This document shows positions 1 through 6,045 of a stretch of 6,045 bases of DNA, piece after piece. Position numbers and translations under genes: made by a program. Numbering within the stretch: position 1 is the stretch's first letter; each line of letters opens with the position of its first letter. This DNA is from Burkholderiales bacterium. Lineage in GTDB: Bacteria > Pseudomonadota > Gammaproteobacteria > Burkholderiales > Burkholderiaceae_C. Under the pieces are notes generated by a model. It was not told the DNA's origin. It made no database searches and worked only from the letters and a program-made list of their open reading frames with translations. The stretch spans positions 1-6,045 of the forward strand of contig CANHBY010000098.1 of assembly GCA_947458895.1 (NCBI GenBank), in the 5' to 3' direction.

Positions 1-290
1 GGCTTGAGCCAGCGCGGCCAAACCATCAAAGACAAAGCCATCACGGTGAGGCCCAGCAAGGCCGGCGCCATCATGGCCAGTGTGCTCAAAACCTGCAGCC
101 CATGCGATTCAGGAAGCTGCCAGATGGCCAGCCAAAGCGGTAGGTTGCCTAAAGTGGTCAGCCAAAGGGCTAGCGTCAACAGGAGCTTGGTAGGGTGCCA
201 CTGCGCTCGGGCAGAGAGCTTCATAAGGTGATCAGAAAAGTCTGGCAAGGGCTGAGAGTAGCCTGTTTCAGTCCCCACATTCCGTTTCAT
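1..290 (-). CDS. EptA-like lipid A phosphoethanolamine transferase, N-terminal fragment (runs off left edge)
   Basis: Reading leftward from an ATG at 290, 96 codons stay open to the window edge, so only the N-terminus is visible. The predicted protein has a polar leader of about 30 residues, a hydrophobic stretch at about 36-58 containing LALWLTTLGNLPLWLAIW, and a second at about 66-90, followed by WPRWLK. This resembles the start of the membrane domain of the EptA family, inner-membrane enzymes that transfer phosphoethanolamine from phosphatidylethanolamine to lipid A and lower polymyxin binding. The periplasmic sulfatase-like catalytic domain would lie off the window, so activity cannot be judged. 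An in-frame ATG at 224 (MKLSARAQ) is an alternative start; neither start has a clear Shine-Dalgarno. The gene is divergent from the acyltransferase. The family call rests on remembered similarity of the N-terminal segment; another multi-span membrane protein is possible. Confidence 0.62.
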   Translation of the reverse strand, partial: MKRNVGTETGYSQPLPDFSDHLMKLSARAQWHPTKLLLTLALWLTTLGNLPLWLAIWQLPESHGLQVLSTLAMMAPALLGLTVMALSLMVWPRWLK

Positions 291-343
291 GCATCGTTCA
301 CGAAGGTGGCGGCTGTGGGACGGTGGCGGCGTGCTGCCGAGTT

Positions 344-352
344 TGGGATAAT
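344..352 (+). promoter_or_regulatory. Candidate extended -10 promoter element
   Basis: TGGGATAAT fits an extended -10 element (TG, one base, then GATAAT, five of six matches to TATAAT). No recognisable -35 box lies 16-18 bases upstream, which extended -10 promoters can tolerate. It would start transcription near 359, just before the palindrome pair at 380-422 and about 110-140 bases ahead of the acyltransferase start. On the other strand the same AT-rich spot reads GATTAT and could serve the EptA-like gene, again without a good -35. This is a pattern match only. Confidence 0.3.
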
Positions 353-379
353 CAAAGGCTTTGCATCAGCGTCCGACGG

Positions 380-422
380 GTCTGAAGTTCAGACTTCGGT
401 TCATTCGCGAAGTTCCACTTCG
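380..422. promoter_or_regulatory. Two adjacent palindromes, candidate operator or 5'-leader hairpins
   Basis: Two 15-base dyads lie side by side in the divergent intergenic region. The first, 380-394, is GTCTGAA-G-TTCAGAC with perfect 7-base arms. The second, 408-422, is CGAAGT-TCC-ACTTCG with perfect 6-base arms. They also share a unit: GAAGTTC recurs at 384-390 and 409-415 (25 bases apart) and ACTTCG at 393-398 and 417-422 (24 bases apart). Dyads repeated at about two to two-and-a-half helical turns suggest paired dimer binding sites for a regulator. They lie downstream of the candidate -10 at 344-352, where a bound protein could block transcription of the acyltransferase gene. I recognise no known operator consensus here. 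Confidence 0.35.
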
Positions 423-498
423 TGGTCTGAGCCCCCGGGGATGTGGTTGTGCTGATCGGGTTCCATTCATGCGGTTCATTCCATTTTTCAAGCCTGAG

Positions 499-1719
499 AT
501 GGCTCGGGCGCAAAAAATCTCTGGAGGGCAGTGCGTCATTGACACTGCCCGAGGCTCGCCCGCTTCGCGCTTGTGGCTGATCGATTTGCTCAAGCTGTTG
601 GCCGCCAATGTCATCGTGTTCCATCACCTGTCAGCGTATGGTCCGATATCGGAGGCCTTGGCGATTCATTGGCCCCAGTTGATTTCTTGGCTTTTCAACG
701 AAGGCCGCATGGCGGTGCAGGTTTTTTTGGTCACCGGTGGCTATCTCGCTGCGCGTGGCGTTTCTGGCTGGTTCAACAAAAAAATGCCTTTTGCTGTGCA
801 GGCCATGGCCCAGCGCTATGGCCGATTGGTTTTGCCGTACATGGTGGCTCTGATCCTGGCCATGGTGGGGTCTGCAATGGCCCGGTTGTGGATGAGCGAT
901 CCGGCCATTCCTGCCGAACCCTCGTGGGCTCAAGTCGTGTCGCATGCCCTGTTGTTGCAAAACATTTTGGGCGACAGTGCACTCTCGGCAGGCGTTTGGT
1001 ACATCGCCATTGATTTTCAATTGTTCTGCGTCATGGTTCTGGTGGCTTCGTTGGCACAGACCCTCGCGCGGCGCGGGGGGTTCTCGCTGCAGGCTGGCCT
1101 GCGCTTGACCCAGATGCTGGTGGTTGGCCTGATGGCGGCCTCACTGTTTTATTTCAATCGCGATTCGGCTTGGGATATGTGGGCCCTTTACTTTCTGGGC
1201 TCCTACGGTTTGGGCGCGGCGGTGTTCTGGGCTGCTGGTTCGCGCCGGCCCTGGCTGGCCATGACCCTTCTGGCCCTGGTGGTGCTGGTGGTGCTGGTGG
1301 CGTTGTGGGTTGAATACCGCCCCCGGATCGCTTTGGCGCTGTGTGTGGCGTTGCTCTTGGGCTCGGGCCAGATTCTTCGCTCATCCAGGGCCTTCAGTGC
1401 GGGTTGGCTGCAGGCCTTGGTGCGCTGGTCGTCTGCCTCCTATGCCCTGTTCCTGGTGCACTTTCCGATTTGCCTGTTGGGCAACGTCGTATTCGATCAG
1501 ATGGGGTGGGACGGCGCCGAGGTGAGCCTGCTCGTTTCAATTCTCACCTGGGCCGCAAGCTGGGTTGTCGCTTTGATTTTTCATCGCCGCGTGGAACAAC
1601 CGTTGTCGGCCTGGGCCTCTGGTGGCTGGGCCATGAATCAAGCCGCTCACGGTCTCGTCGACTGGGCGCGAAGCAGCCGAGACTGGTTGCGCTTGAGCTG
1701 GCAGCGCCTGAGCGCGTGA
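499..1719 (+). CDS. Acyltransferase-3 family (OafA/YrhL-like) integral membrane acyltransferase
   Basis: About 406 residues, mostly hydrophobic, with roughly ten membrane segments. Members of this family move acyl groups (often acetyl) onto extracytoplasmic sugars of LPS, capsule, peptidoglycan or secreted molecules; the acceptor here cannot be read. Numbered from the ATG at 499: the start of the domain reads RLWLIDLLK at about 24-32; the conserved HH pair, with the presumed catalytic His, is at 42-43; VFLVTGGYLAA at 75-85 corresponds to the family FFxxSGF-like segment; RYGRLVLPY at 106-114 carries the conserved Arg pair and Pro; WYIAIDFQLF at 167-176 follows; YALFLVHFPI with a late conserved His is at 315-324; and HRRVEQPL at 362-369 is the typical RxxExP-like end. 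Starts at 469 (10 residues longer) or a TTG at 361 are in frame; 499 gives the leader length I expect, but no start has a good Shine-Dalgarno. It is divergent from the EptA-like gene and convergent with queA. Confidence 0.87.
   Translation: MARAQKISGGQCVIDTARGSPASRLWLIDLLKLLAANVIVFHHLSAYGPISEALAIHWPQLISWLFNEGRMAVQVFLVTGGYLAARGVSGWFNKKMPFAVQAMAQRYGRLVLPYMVALILAMVGSAMARLWMSDPAIPAEPSWAQVVSHALLLQNILGDSALSAGVWYIAIDFQLFCVMVLVASLAQTLARRGGFSLQAGLRLTQMLVVGLMAASLFYFNRDSAWDMWALYFLGSYGLGAAVFWAAGSRRPWLAMTLLALVVLVVLVALWVEYRPRIALALCVALLLGSGQILRSSRAFSAGWLQALVRWSSASYALFLVHFPICLLGNVVFDQMGWDGAEVSLLVSILTWAASWVVALIFHRRVEQPLSAWASGGWAMNQAAHGLVDWARSSRDWLRLSWQRLSA
1278..1302 (+). repeat. Imperfect CTGGTGGTG tandem run inside the acyltransferase gene
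   Basis: The unit CTGGTGGTG occurs twice in tandem, followed by CTGGTGGCG. It encodes the Leu/Val-rich core of one membrane segment (LVVLVVLVA). Such runs can slip during replication, but a nine-base unit keeps the frame, so length change would only lengthen or shorten the helix. It is most simply a by-product of Leu and Val codon choice. Confidence 0.5.
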
Positions 1720-1748
1720 CCGTTGGCCTTGAGCCTTGCGGTGGCACC
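1720..1748. other. 29-base gap between convergent stop codons, no terminator seen
   Basis: The acyltransferase (plus) and queA (minus) end facing each other across 29 bases. I see no GC-rich stem followed by a T run on either strand here; the only dyad is a trivial GGTG-G-CACC. Transcripts from each side probably run into the opposite gene unless stopped by Rho or by structure inside the coding regions. Confidence 0.55.
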
Positions 1749-2804
1749 TCAGCCCTGGGGCGGCGCTCTGTCCAACAGCATGGCATCACCGTAACTGAAA
1801 AAACGATAGCGCTGCGCGATGGCCTCGCGGTACAACGCATGCATGTGTGAGTGACCTGTGAAGGCACTCACCAGCATCAGCAAGGTGCTCTTGGGCAGAT
1901 GGAAGTTGGTGATCAGCCGATCAACCACCCGAAAAGTGAAACCCGGCGTGATGAAAATATCGGTTTCTCCGGCCCCTGCTTGGAGCTGGCCGCCTCGTGC
2001 GGCTGATTCCAGTGCGCGCAGGGTGGTGGTGCCCGCCGAGATCACCCGCCCGCCCCGCGCGTGCGTGGCTTCAATGGCCTCTACCGTGGCCTGAGGTACC
2101 TCGTACCACTCGGTGTGCATGGTGTGCTCGGAAAGATTTTTCGCGCGCACCGGTTGAAAAGTGCCCGCGCCCACATGCAAGGTGACATGGGCTCGTTCAA
2201 TGCCGCGCTGTGCCAGCGTGCCAAGCAGCTCCTCATCAAAGTGCAACGAGGCGGTGGGGGCTGCCACGGCGCCAGGTTGCCTGGCAAAAACTGTCTGGTA
2301 GCGGGCCACATCATCTGCCGTGTCGCCGTGGCTGATGTAGGGTGGAAGCGGCACATGGCCATGTTCGGCCAGCAGGCCGAAGGGGCTGGCAGGAAACCTC
2401 AAGTGAAACATGCCATTGTCTGGGCCGCAACGCCCCAACACTTCGGCCTCGAACCCCTTGCCTTCACCCAAGTGCAAGCGAGAGCCTGGCAGAGGGCTTT
2501 TGCTGGCTCGCACATGAGCCCAGACCTCATGCCCGTCAGTCAGCACGCGCTCAACCAACATCTCTACTGCACCACCACTGGCCTTGCGCCCAAAGAGCCG
2601 CGCCTTGATGACTTGGGTATCGTTGAAAACCAGCAAATCGCCCGCCTGCAGCAGGCCAGGCAGTTCACTGAACACCCGGTGAATGGCCGGTGACTGACGG
2701 GCATCCAGAAGGCGCGAGGCGCTTCTCTGGGGCAGGGGGTGCTGGGCGATCAGCTCGGGGGGGAGCTCGAAGTCGAAATCATCGAGCGTGAATGGAGTGT
2801 GCAT
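1749..2804 (-). CDS. queA: S-adenosylmethionine:tRNA ribosyltransferase-isomerase QueA
   Basis: 351 residues, close to the usual 345-360. QueA moves and isomerises the ribosyl part of SAM onto 7-aminomethyl-7-deazaguanine at position 34 of tRNAs with GUN anticodons, giving epoxyqueuosine, the penultimate step of queuosine synthesis in the cytoplasm. The sequence is colinear with E. coli Que[15 protein letters not shown] near the N-terminus, [18 protein letters not shown] at about 57-74, [14 protein letters not shown] at 178-191, [13 protein letters not shown] at 207-219, MHTEWYEVP near 229-237, [17 protein letters not shown] at 299-315 and [11 protein letters not shown] at 333-343. All expected blocks are intact; Ser replaces Gly in PTAGLHF, which I believe is a tolerated variant. 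Start: the frame is open upstream to 2939, but that would overlap the TPR gene and extend beyond the family N-terminus, so I chose the ATG at 2804. An in-frame ATG at 2828 would add eight residues. Neither start has a clear Shine-Dalgarno. Probably transcribed with the TPR gene 86 bases upstream. Confidence 0.97.
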   Translation of the reverse strand: MHTPFTLDDFDFELPPELIAQHPLPQRSASRLLDARQSPAIHRVFSELPGLLQAGDLLVFNDTQVIKARLFGRKASGGAVEMLVERVLTDGHEVWAHVRASKSPLPGSRLHLGEGKGFEAEVLGRCGPDNGMFHLRFPASPFGLLAEHGHVPLPPYISHGDTADDVARYQTVFARQPGAVAAPTASLHFDEELLGTLAQRGIERAHVTLHVGAGTFQPVRAKNLSEHTMHTEWYEVPQATVEAIEATHARGGRVISAGTTTLRALESAARGGQLQAGAGETDIFITPGFTFRVVDRLITNFHLPKSTLLMLVSAFTGHSHMHALYREAIAQRYRFFSYGDAMLLDRAPPQG

Positions 2805-2828
2805 GGGACAGCGGGGGCTAGTGTGCAT
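2796..2828 (-). repeat. 9-base direct repeat spanning two alternative queA starts
   Basis: ATGCACACT (minus strand) occurs at 2828-2820 and again at 2804-2796, exactly 24 bases (eight codons) apart and in the same frame. Each copy begins with a possible queA start codon, so the two candidate N-termini begin MHTS and MHTP. This may be a small duplication or chance; the downstream copy best fits the QueA family N-terminus. Confidence 0.5.
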
Positions 2829-2890
2829 TTCTGGGCGGTTAAATACACCGCGGATCAGGTCGCCCAAGGATAGCCCACCGCACCATCTTT

Positions 2891-3739
2891 TTACCAGTCT
2901 CCAGAGCCGCCATCGGATGAGGAGCTGTCGCCTCCCCAATCGCCACCATTGCCGAAATCGATGCTGCGGTCTTGCAGATCAGGGGCGTCATTGTTGAAGT
3001 AATCGGTTGACAGGCCGCTGCTTGTGGCCGCGGGGGGCGACATATCTACTGCTGATGGTGCTGCATGGTCCTGACCATGCAGCAGCTTTTCCGCCAGCAT
3101 GCCAGCCGCAAAGCCCCCTGCGCCTGCCAGGCCCACACCCAGCAGGCCACTGCCACCACCCGGTTGCGCTGCGGGTGGGTAGCCATAAGGCGTGTTCGGG
3201 CTGCCGGCTCCGGCCATCATGAGGGGTGCAGCGGCTCGACGATTGACCATGCGCCAAACCATGACCGCGATCAACAGGCCCCCCACACCCCATACCCATC
3301 CTGGAAGGCCAGAGCTTGCAGAGGCTGCCGTGCTTTTTGCGGCGGCGGGTGCCTTGGCCTCGAAGGGTGTCACGGGTGTCAGGGAGCGGTCGGCCACAGG
3401 CGCTGGGTTGGAGCGTGCAGAGCTTTGCGACAGAGCTTGCTCGAAGGAGCGGAATTTCTCGGGGTTGGTGAAGCCGATGGCGGGGTCGAGTTTGCTGGCG
3501 TTTTGGGCCTCTTGGATGGCCAATTCTCGCTTGCCGTTGTGGGCCAGAATTTCCGCGTAGATGTAGTGAGCCTTGGCACTGCGCGGCCGCGCATCAACCA
3601 CCTCGCGCATCATGGTTTCGGCCTGCTCGAAGCGGCCTTGCTTTACAGCTTCTTGCACCTGTTCAACACTGGGCAGCGCCAAGGCCACCGCCGAAAACAG
3701 CGCCAAGGCCAACCAAACAACAAATCGCTTCATGTGCAT
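2891..3739 (-). CDS. Exported TPR-domain protein with one membrane segment and acidic Gly/Ser/Asp/Trp tail, function unknown
   Basis: 282 residues. I do not recognise a named gene. In order: a signal peptide (MHMKRF, hydrophobic core, likely cleavage after AVALA at about residue 21); one to two TPR-like helical pairs at about 24-90 ([18 protein letters not shown], then [30 protein letters not shown]); an Ala/Pro/Ser linker at 105-144; a probable membrane segment at about 146-166 ([16 protein letters not shown]) followed by NRR, suggesting a cytoplasmic side after it; a Gly/Pro region and a glycine-zipper-like stretch at about 195-214; then an acidic tail ending [18 protein letters not shown]. 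The TPR part is therefore probably periplasmic and may bind a protein partner. The ATG at 3739 has a weak GGA nine bases upstream; an ATG at 3733 (MKRF) is equally plausible. Downstream by 86 bases is queA, likely the same transcript, although no functional link is evident. The start is divergent from recG. Confidence 0.85.
   Translation of the reverse strand: MHMKRFVVWLALALFSAVALALPSVEQVQEAVKQGRFEQAETMMREVVDARPRSAKAHYIYAEILAHNGKRELAIQEAQNASKLDPAIGFTNPEKFRSFEQALSQSSARSNPAPVADRSLTPVTPFEAKAPAAAKSTAASASSGLPGWVWGVGGLLIAVMVWRMVNRRAAAPLMMAGAGSPNTPYGYPPAAQPGGGSGLLGVGLAGAGGFAAGMLAEKLLHGQDHAAPSAVDMSPPAATSSGLSTDYFNNDAPDLQDRSIDFGNGGDWGGDSSSSDGGSGDW
3059..3090 (+). repeat. Near-perfect 12-base inverted repeat plus TTTT inside the TPR gene; possible antisense-strand terminator
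   Basis: Bases 3059-3070 (TGCTGCATGGTC) and 3073-3084 (GACCATGCAGCA) are exact reverse complements separated by CT. As RNA the innermost pair would open, leaving an 11-base-pair stem with a CCUG-like loop. On the plus strand the stem is followed by GC and then TTTT at 3087-3090, a weak terminator shape; on the minus (coding) strand no T run follows. The repeat encodes LLHGQDHAA in the TPR protein. It may stop antisense transcription coming through queA, form a hairpin in the TPR mRNA, or be chance. Confidence 0.4.
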
Positions 3740-3887
3740 GTTTATCGGTCCATTAAAGGGAGTGTGCTGGATTCTGCACGGTTCATGGGTGGGGGTTGAC
3801 TCGGTTTTTTCAAGAGCCAGTTACAAACCATTGTGTTGATAATCACTTGTATGAAGCTTGAGCCAAAGCATCATCCACAGCCTCACC
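3740..3887. promoter_or_regulatory. Divergent intergenic region between the TPR gene and recG
   Basis: These 148 bases must hold the start signals for both the leftward TPR-queA unit and rightward recG. For recG the best element is GATAAT at 3838-3843, five of six matches to a -10 box and 45 bases before the ATG, but no -35 is found at 16-18 bases. A TTGACT at 3796-3801 looks like a -35 yet has no -10 at the right distance. For the leftward unit, TTGAAA on the minus strand (about 3808-3813) is a fair -35 with no matching -10. No long palindrome or riboswitch-like fold stands out. Exact promoters cannot be fixed by eye. Confidence 0.35.
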
Positions 3888-5972
3888 ATGACCCCCTCCA
3901 AACCTGATTCATCTGCTGCAGGCAAGTCCAAGTCTGGCCCCCAGAAGGCCATGGAGAAGCTCGGTCTGCGCAATGACATGGATCTGGCCTTGCATCTGCC
4001 CCTGCGGTATGAAGACGAAACTCAGCTGGTGCCGATCAAGCAGTTGCGAGAAGGGTTGACCTCGCAGGTGCAAGGCACCGTGGTGCAGTGTGAGGTGCAA
4101 CTGCGCTCTCGCCGGCAGCTGGTGGCTCACATTCGTGATGAGGCGGGCGATGAGCTCGTGCTGCGCTTTTTGAACTTCTACCCCTCGACCCAAAAGGCCT
4201 TGGCCCCGGGCACCCAGGTGCGAATTCGCGGCGAGGTGAGGGGCGGATTTTGGGGGCGCGAAATGGTGCACCCCACGGTCAAGGCCGTGAGTGATGACAC
4301 GCCTTTGGCCAGCTCGCTCACGCCGGTCTACCCTGCCAGTGCTGGGCTGCCCCAGGCCTACTTGCGCAAGGCGGTGGCCGCAGGCCTCAAGCGAGCTGAC
4401 TTGTCTGAGGTGCTGCCTCCTGAGGTGATTCCGCCCCGGATGCTTTCACTGCGTGAAGCACTGCAATGCCTGCACCACCCGGCGCCACAAATGTCTCTGG
4501 ACGACCTGGAGGAGCGCAGTCATCCGGCTTGGCAGCGCTTGAAGTTTGATGAGTTGCTGGCGCAGCAACTTTCTCAGCTGCAGGCCCAGCGCGAGCGCGC
4601 TTTACAACGTGCTCCGCGTTTTGAGGTCCGGCTGGGCGCGCTCCATGAGCGTTTGTTGGCCGTGCTGCCCTTTGAGCTGACCCGTGCTCAGCGCCGGGTA
4701 GTTGAAGAAATTGCCGGCGACCTTCAGCAAAACGTGCCCATGCATCGGTTGCTGCAAGGTGATGTGGGGTCGGGTAAGACCGTGGTGGCGGCGATGAGTG
4801 CCGCATTGGCGATTGCCAACGGATGGCAATGTGCCCTGATGGCCCCCACTGAAATTTTGGCCGAGCAGCACTTTCGCAAGCTTGTGAGTTGGGTTGAACC
4901 TCTTGGCATCGAAACCGCATGGCTCACCGGCAGCCGCAAAGGCAAGCAACGCCGGGATATGTTGGTTCGTGTCGCCGACGGGTCAGCCGCCTTGGTCGTT
5001 GGAACCCATGCCGTGATTGAGGATGAGGTGCACTTCGCGCGTCTCGGTCTGGCCATCATTGATGAGCAGCACCGGTTTGGCGTGGCCCAGCGCCTGGCGT
5101 TGCGTGCCAAGCTCCAGAGCAGCGGCGAGTCCGATGGGGGGCAGCCACTCGAAGCCCATTTGTTGATGATGAGCGCCACCCCCATTCCGCGCACCCTGGC
5201 CATGACCGTCTTTGCCGATCTCGACATCAGCACCATCGATGAATTGCCGCCCGGTCGCACCCCCATCGTCACCAAGGTGTTCGGTGATTCGCGGCGTGAT
5301 GATGTGGTGGCCCAAATTGCCGTGGAAGTCGCCAAGGGTCGGCAGGTGTACTGGGTGTGCCCTCTGATTGAAGAGAGCGAAAAGATCGATCTGCAAAACG
5401 CCACGGCCACCCACCAAGAGCTTTGTGCAGCCCTGCCAGGCGTCATCGTGGGCCTGCTTCATGGCCGCATGAACAGTGCTGACAAGGCCGCCGTGATGGC
5501 ACGCTTCAGTGCTGGCGAGATGGCGGTGTTGGTGAGCACCACCGTGATTGAAGTGGGTGTGGATGTGCCCAATGCCAGCCTGATGGTGATCGAACATGCT
5601 GAGCGCTTCGGCTTGAGCCAGTTGCATCAGCTTCGGGGTCGGGTGGGGCGCGGAGCCGTGGCCAGTGTGTGCGTGCTGATCTACACCCCACCCCTGAGCC
5701 AGACCGGTAAAGACCGGCTCAAGGCCATGGCCGAAACCAACGACGGCTTCGAAATTGCCCGGCGCGACCTGGAAATTCGAGGCCCTGGTGAGTTTCTGGG
5801 GGCCCGCCAATCAGGCGCCGCCTTGCTTCGCTTCGCCGACCTGCAGGGCGATCTCCACCTCGTTCAGGCCGCACGCCAGGCCGCCGAGTCGCTTTGGGAC
5901 CAGCATCCCCAAGCCGCTGAGCGCCACCTGGCGCGTTGGCGCGGCGTTCGTCCTGAGTATCTCAAGGCTTGA
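3888..5972 (+). CDS. recG: ATP-dependent DNA helicase RecG
   Basis: 694 residues, matching the usual length (E. coli RecG has 693). RecG is a monomeric double-strand DNA translocase that remodels stalled replication forks and migrates Holliday junctions. Numbered from the ATG at 3888: the N-terminal wedge region with an OB-like fold (QKAMEKLGLRNDMDLALHLPLRYED at the beginning, then about 55-145); helicase motif I GDVGSGKT at 291-298; motif Ia MAPTEILAEQH at about 318-328; motif II DEQH at 392-395, followed by RFGV; motif III MSATPIPRT at about 428-436; motif IV region QVYWVCPLIEESEK at about 486-499; LLHGRM at about 523-528; motif V TTVIEVGVDVPNA; motif VI QLRGRVGRG at 581-589; and the TRG region DGFEIARRDLEIRGPGEFLG at about 619-638. 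All catalytic motifs are intact and there is no frameshift. An in-frame TTG at 3858 would add ten residues; the ATG is preferred on length and codon, but neither start has a Shine-Dalgarno. Confidence 0.98.
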   Translation: MTPSKPDSSAAGKSKSGPQKAMEKLGLRNDMDLALHLPLRYEDETQLVPIKQLREGLTSQVQGTVVQCEVQLRSRRQLVAHIRDEAGDELVLRFLNFYPSTQKALAPGTQVRIRGEVRGGFWGREMVHPTVKAVSDDTPLASSLTPVYPASAGLPQAYLRKAVAAGLKRADLSEVLPPEVIPPRMLSLREALQCLHHPAPQMSLDDLEERSHPAWQRLKFDELLAQQLSQLQAQRERALQRAPRFEVRLGALHERLLAVLPFELTRAQRRVVEEIAGDLQQNVPMHRLLQGDVGSGKTVVAAMSAALAIANGWQCALMAPTEILAEQHFRKLVSWVEPLGIETAWLTGSRKGKQRRDMLVRVADGSAALVVGTHAVIEDEVHFARLGLAIIDEQHRFGVAQRLALRAKLQSSGESDGGQPLEAHLLMMSATPIPRTLAMTVFADLDISTIDELPPGRTPIVTKVFGDSRRDDVVAQIAVEVAKGRQVYWVCPLIEESEKIDLQNATATHQELCAALPGVIVGLLHGRMNSADKAAVMARFSAGEMAVLVSTTVIEVGVDVPNASLMVIEHAERFGLSQLHQLRGRVGRGAVASVCVLIYTPPLSQTGKDRLKAMAETNDGFEIARRDLEIRGPGEFLGARQSGAALLRFADLQGDLHLVQAARQAAESLWDQHPQAAERHLARWRGVRPEYLKA

Positions 5973-6045
5973 TCAGGGATCCTGGCGAGATCAATACACT
6001 TCGCATACCGAACCGGTTTTTGCTTCATCTAATCTCAAACCATGA
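5973..6045 (+). other. Gap after recG, possibly ending with the start codon of another gene
   Basis: The 73 bases after the recG stop show no terminator: there is a short CAGG-GAT-CCTG dyad without a T run and an 8-base palindrome AACCGGTT at 6011-6018 followed by three more T. The last five bases include an ATG at 6042-6044 that could open a following plus-strand gene, perhaps co-transcribed with recG. In related bacteria an oxyR-type regulator is often near recG, but one codon is not evidence for any identity. Confidence 0.25.

Noticed and set aside
2061..2693. 210-residue plus-strand open frame inside queA
   Set aside because: It is the shadow of a fully conserved QueA coding sequence on the minus strand.
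2840..2880. Possible minus-strand promoter for queA alone (TTGGGC, 16 bases, TATTTA)
   Set aside because: Each box matches its consensus at only three of six positions, so it is not better than chance.
2805..2939. 45-residue upstream extension of the queA frame
   Set aside because: It overlaps the 3' end of the TPR gene, is Arg/Trp-rich and extends well beyond the QueA family N-terminus; the ATG at 2804 gives the expected length.
3065..3799. 244-residue plus-strand open frame antisense to the TPR gene
   Set aside because: The minus-strand protein has a clear signal peptide, TPR block and membrane helix; the plus frame is Cys/Gly/Arg-rich without any recognisable segment.
3851..3907. 18-codon open frame (begins MKLEPKHH) overlapping the recG start, a possible leader peptide
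   Set aside because: It has no Shine-Dalgarno and no attenuator-like structure after it, and a short frame of this size is expected by chance; overlap with the recG ATG is suggestive of coupling but not supported.
4811..4831. Inverted repeat ATTGCCA-ACGGA-TGGCAAT within recG
   Set aside because: A 7-base stem with no T run, in a conserved coding region; dyads of this size are expected in a 6-kb GC-rich sequence.
2..5620. The 10-mer GCTTGAGCCA occurring at 2-11, 3856-3865 and 5611-5620
   Set aside because: Two copies lie in coding sequence and one just before recG, with no shared flanks or spacing; codon bias explains it better than a functional repeat.
4983..5810. 275-residue minus-strand open frame inside recG, with a second one at 4724-5446
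   Set aside because: Both are antisense to the intact helicase motifs of RecG, have compositions typical of a mirrored GC-rich gene (His/Gly/Arg-rich), and show no family resemblance.

Overview
The window looks like ordinary chromosome of a GC-rich betaproteobacterium, probably Burkholderiales and perhaps Comamonadaceae-like. This is inferred from the character of the QueA, RecG and acyltransferase proteins and from the GC-rich third codon positions; no rRNA or other marker is present to fix the taxon. There are no tRNA or rRNA genes, CRISPR arrays, insertion sequences, transposases or phage genes.

Layout. (1) Bases 1-290, minus strand: the N-terminus of an inner-membrane protein that resembles the membrane domain of EptA-type lipid A phosphoethanolamine transferases. 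The rest lies off the left edge. (2) Bases 291-498: a divergent intergenic region with one good extended -10 element and two adjacent palindromes that could be an operator. (3) Bases 499-1719, plus strand: a multi-membrane-span acyltransferase of the acyltransferase-3 (OafA/YrhL-like) family. (4) Bases 1749-2804, minus strand: queA, which makes epoxyqueuosine in tRNA; it converges on the acyltransferase with only 29 bases between the stops. (5) Bases 2891-3739, minus strand, upstream of queA and probably co-transcribed with it: an exported TPR protein of unknown role with one membrane segment and an acidic Gly/Ser/Asp/Trp tail. (6) Bases 3740-3887: a second divergent intergenic region. (7) Bases 3888-5972, plus strand: recG, a complete branch-migration helicase. 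(8) Bases 5973-6045: a short gap ending in an ATG that may open the next gene.

How the genes relate. The EptA-like protein and the acyltransferase form a divergent pair, and both plausibly modify envelope lipids or glycans, so shared control from the region between them is reasonable but unproven. queA (tRNA modification) and recG (DNA repair and recombination) are housekeeping genes with no evident link to that pair or to the TPR protein. I found no convincing novel multi-gene system. The points most worth a second look are the palindrome pair at 380-422, a near-perfect hairpin inside the TPR gene that reads as a weak terminator only on the antisense strand, and the uncharacterised TPR protein.
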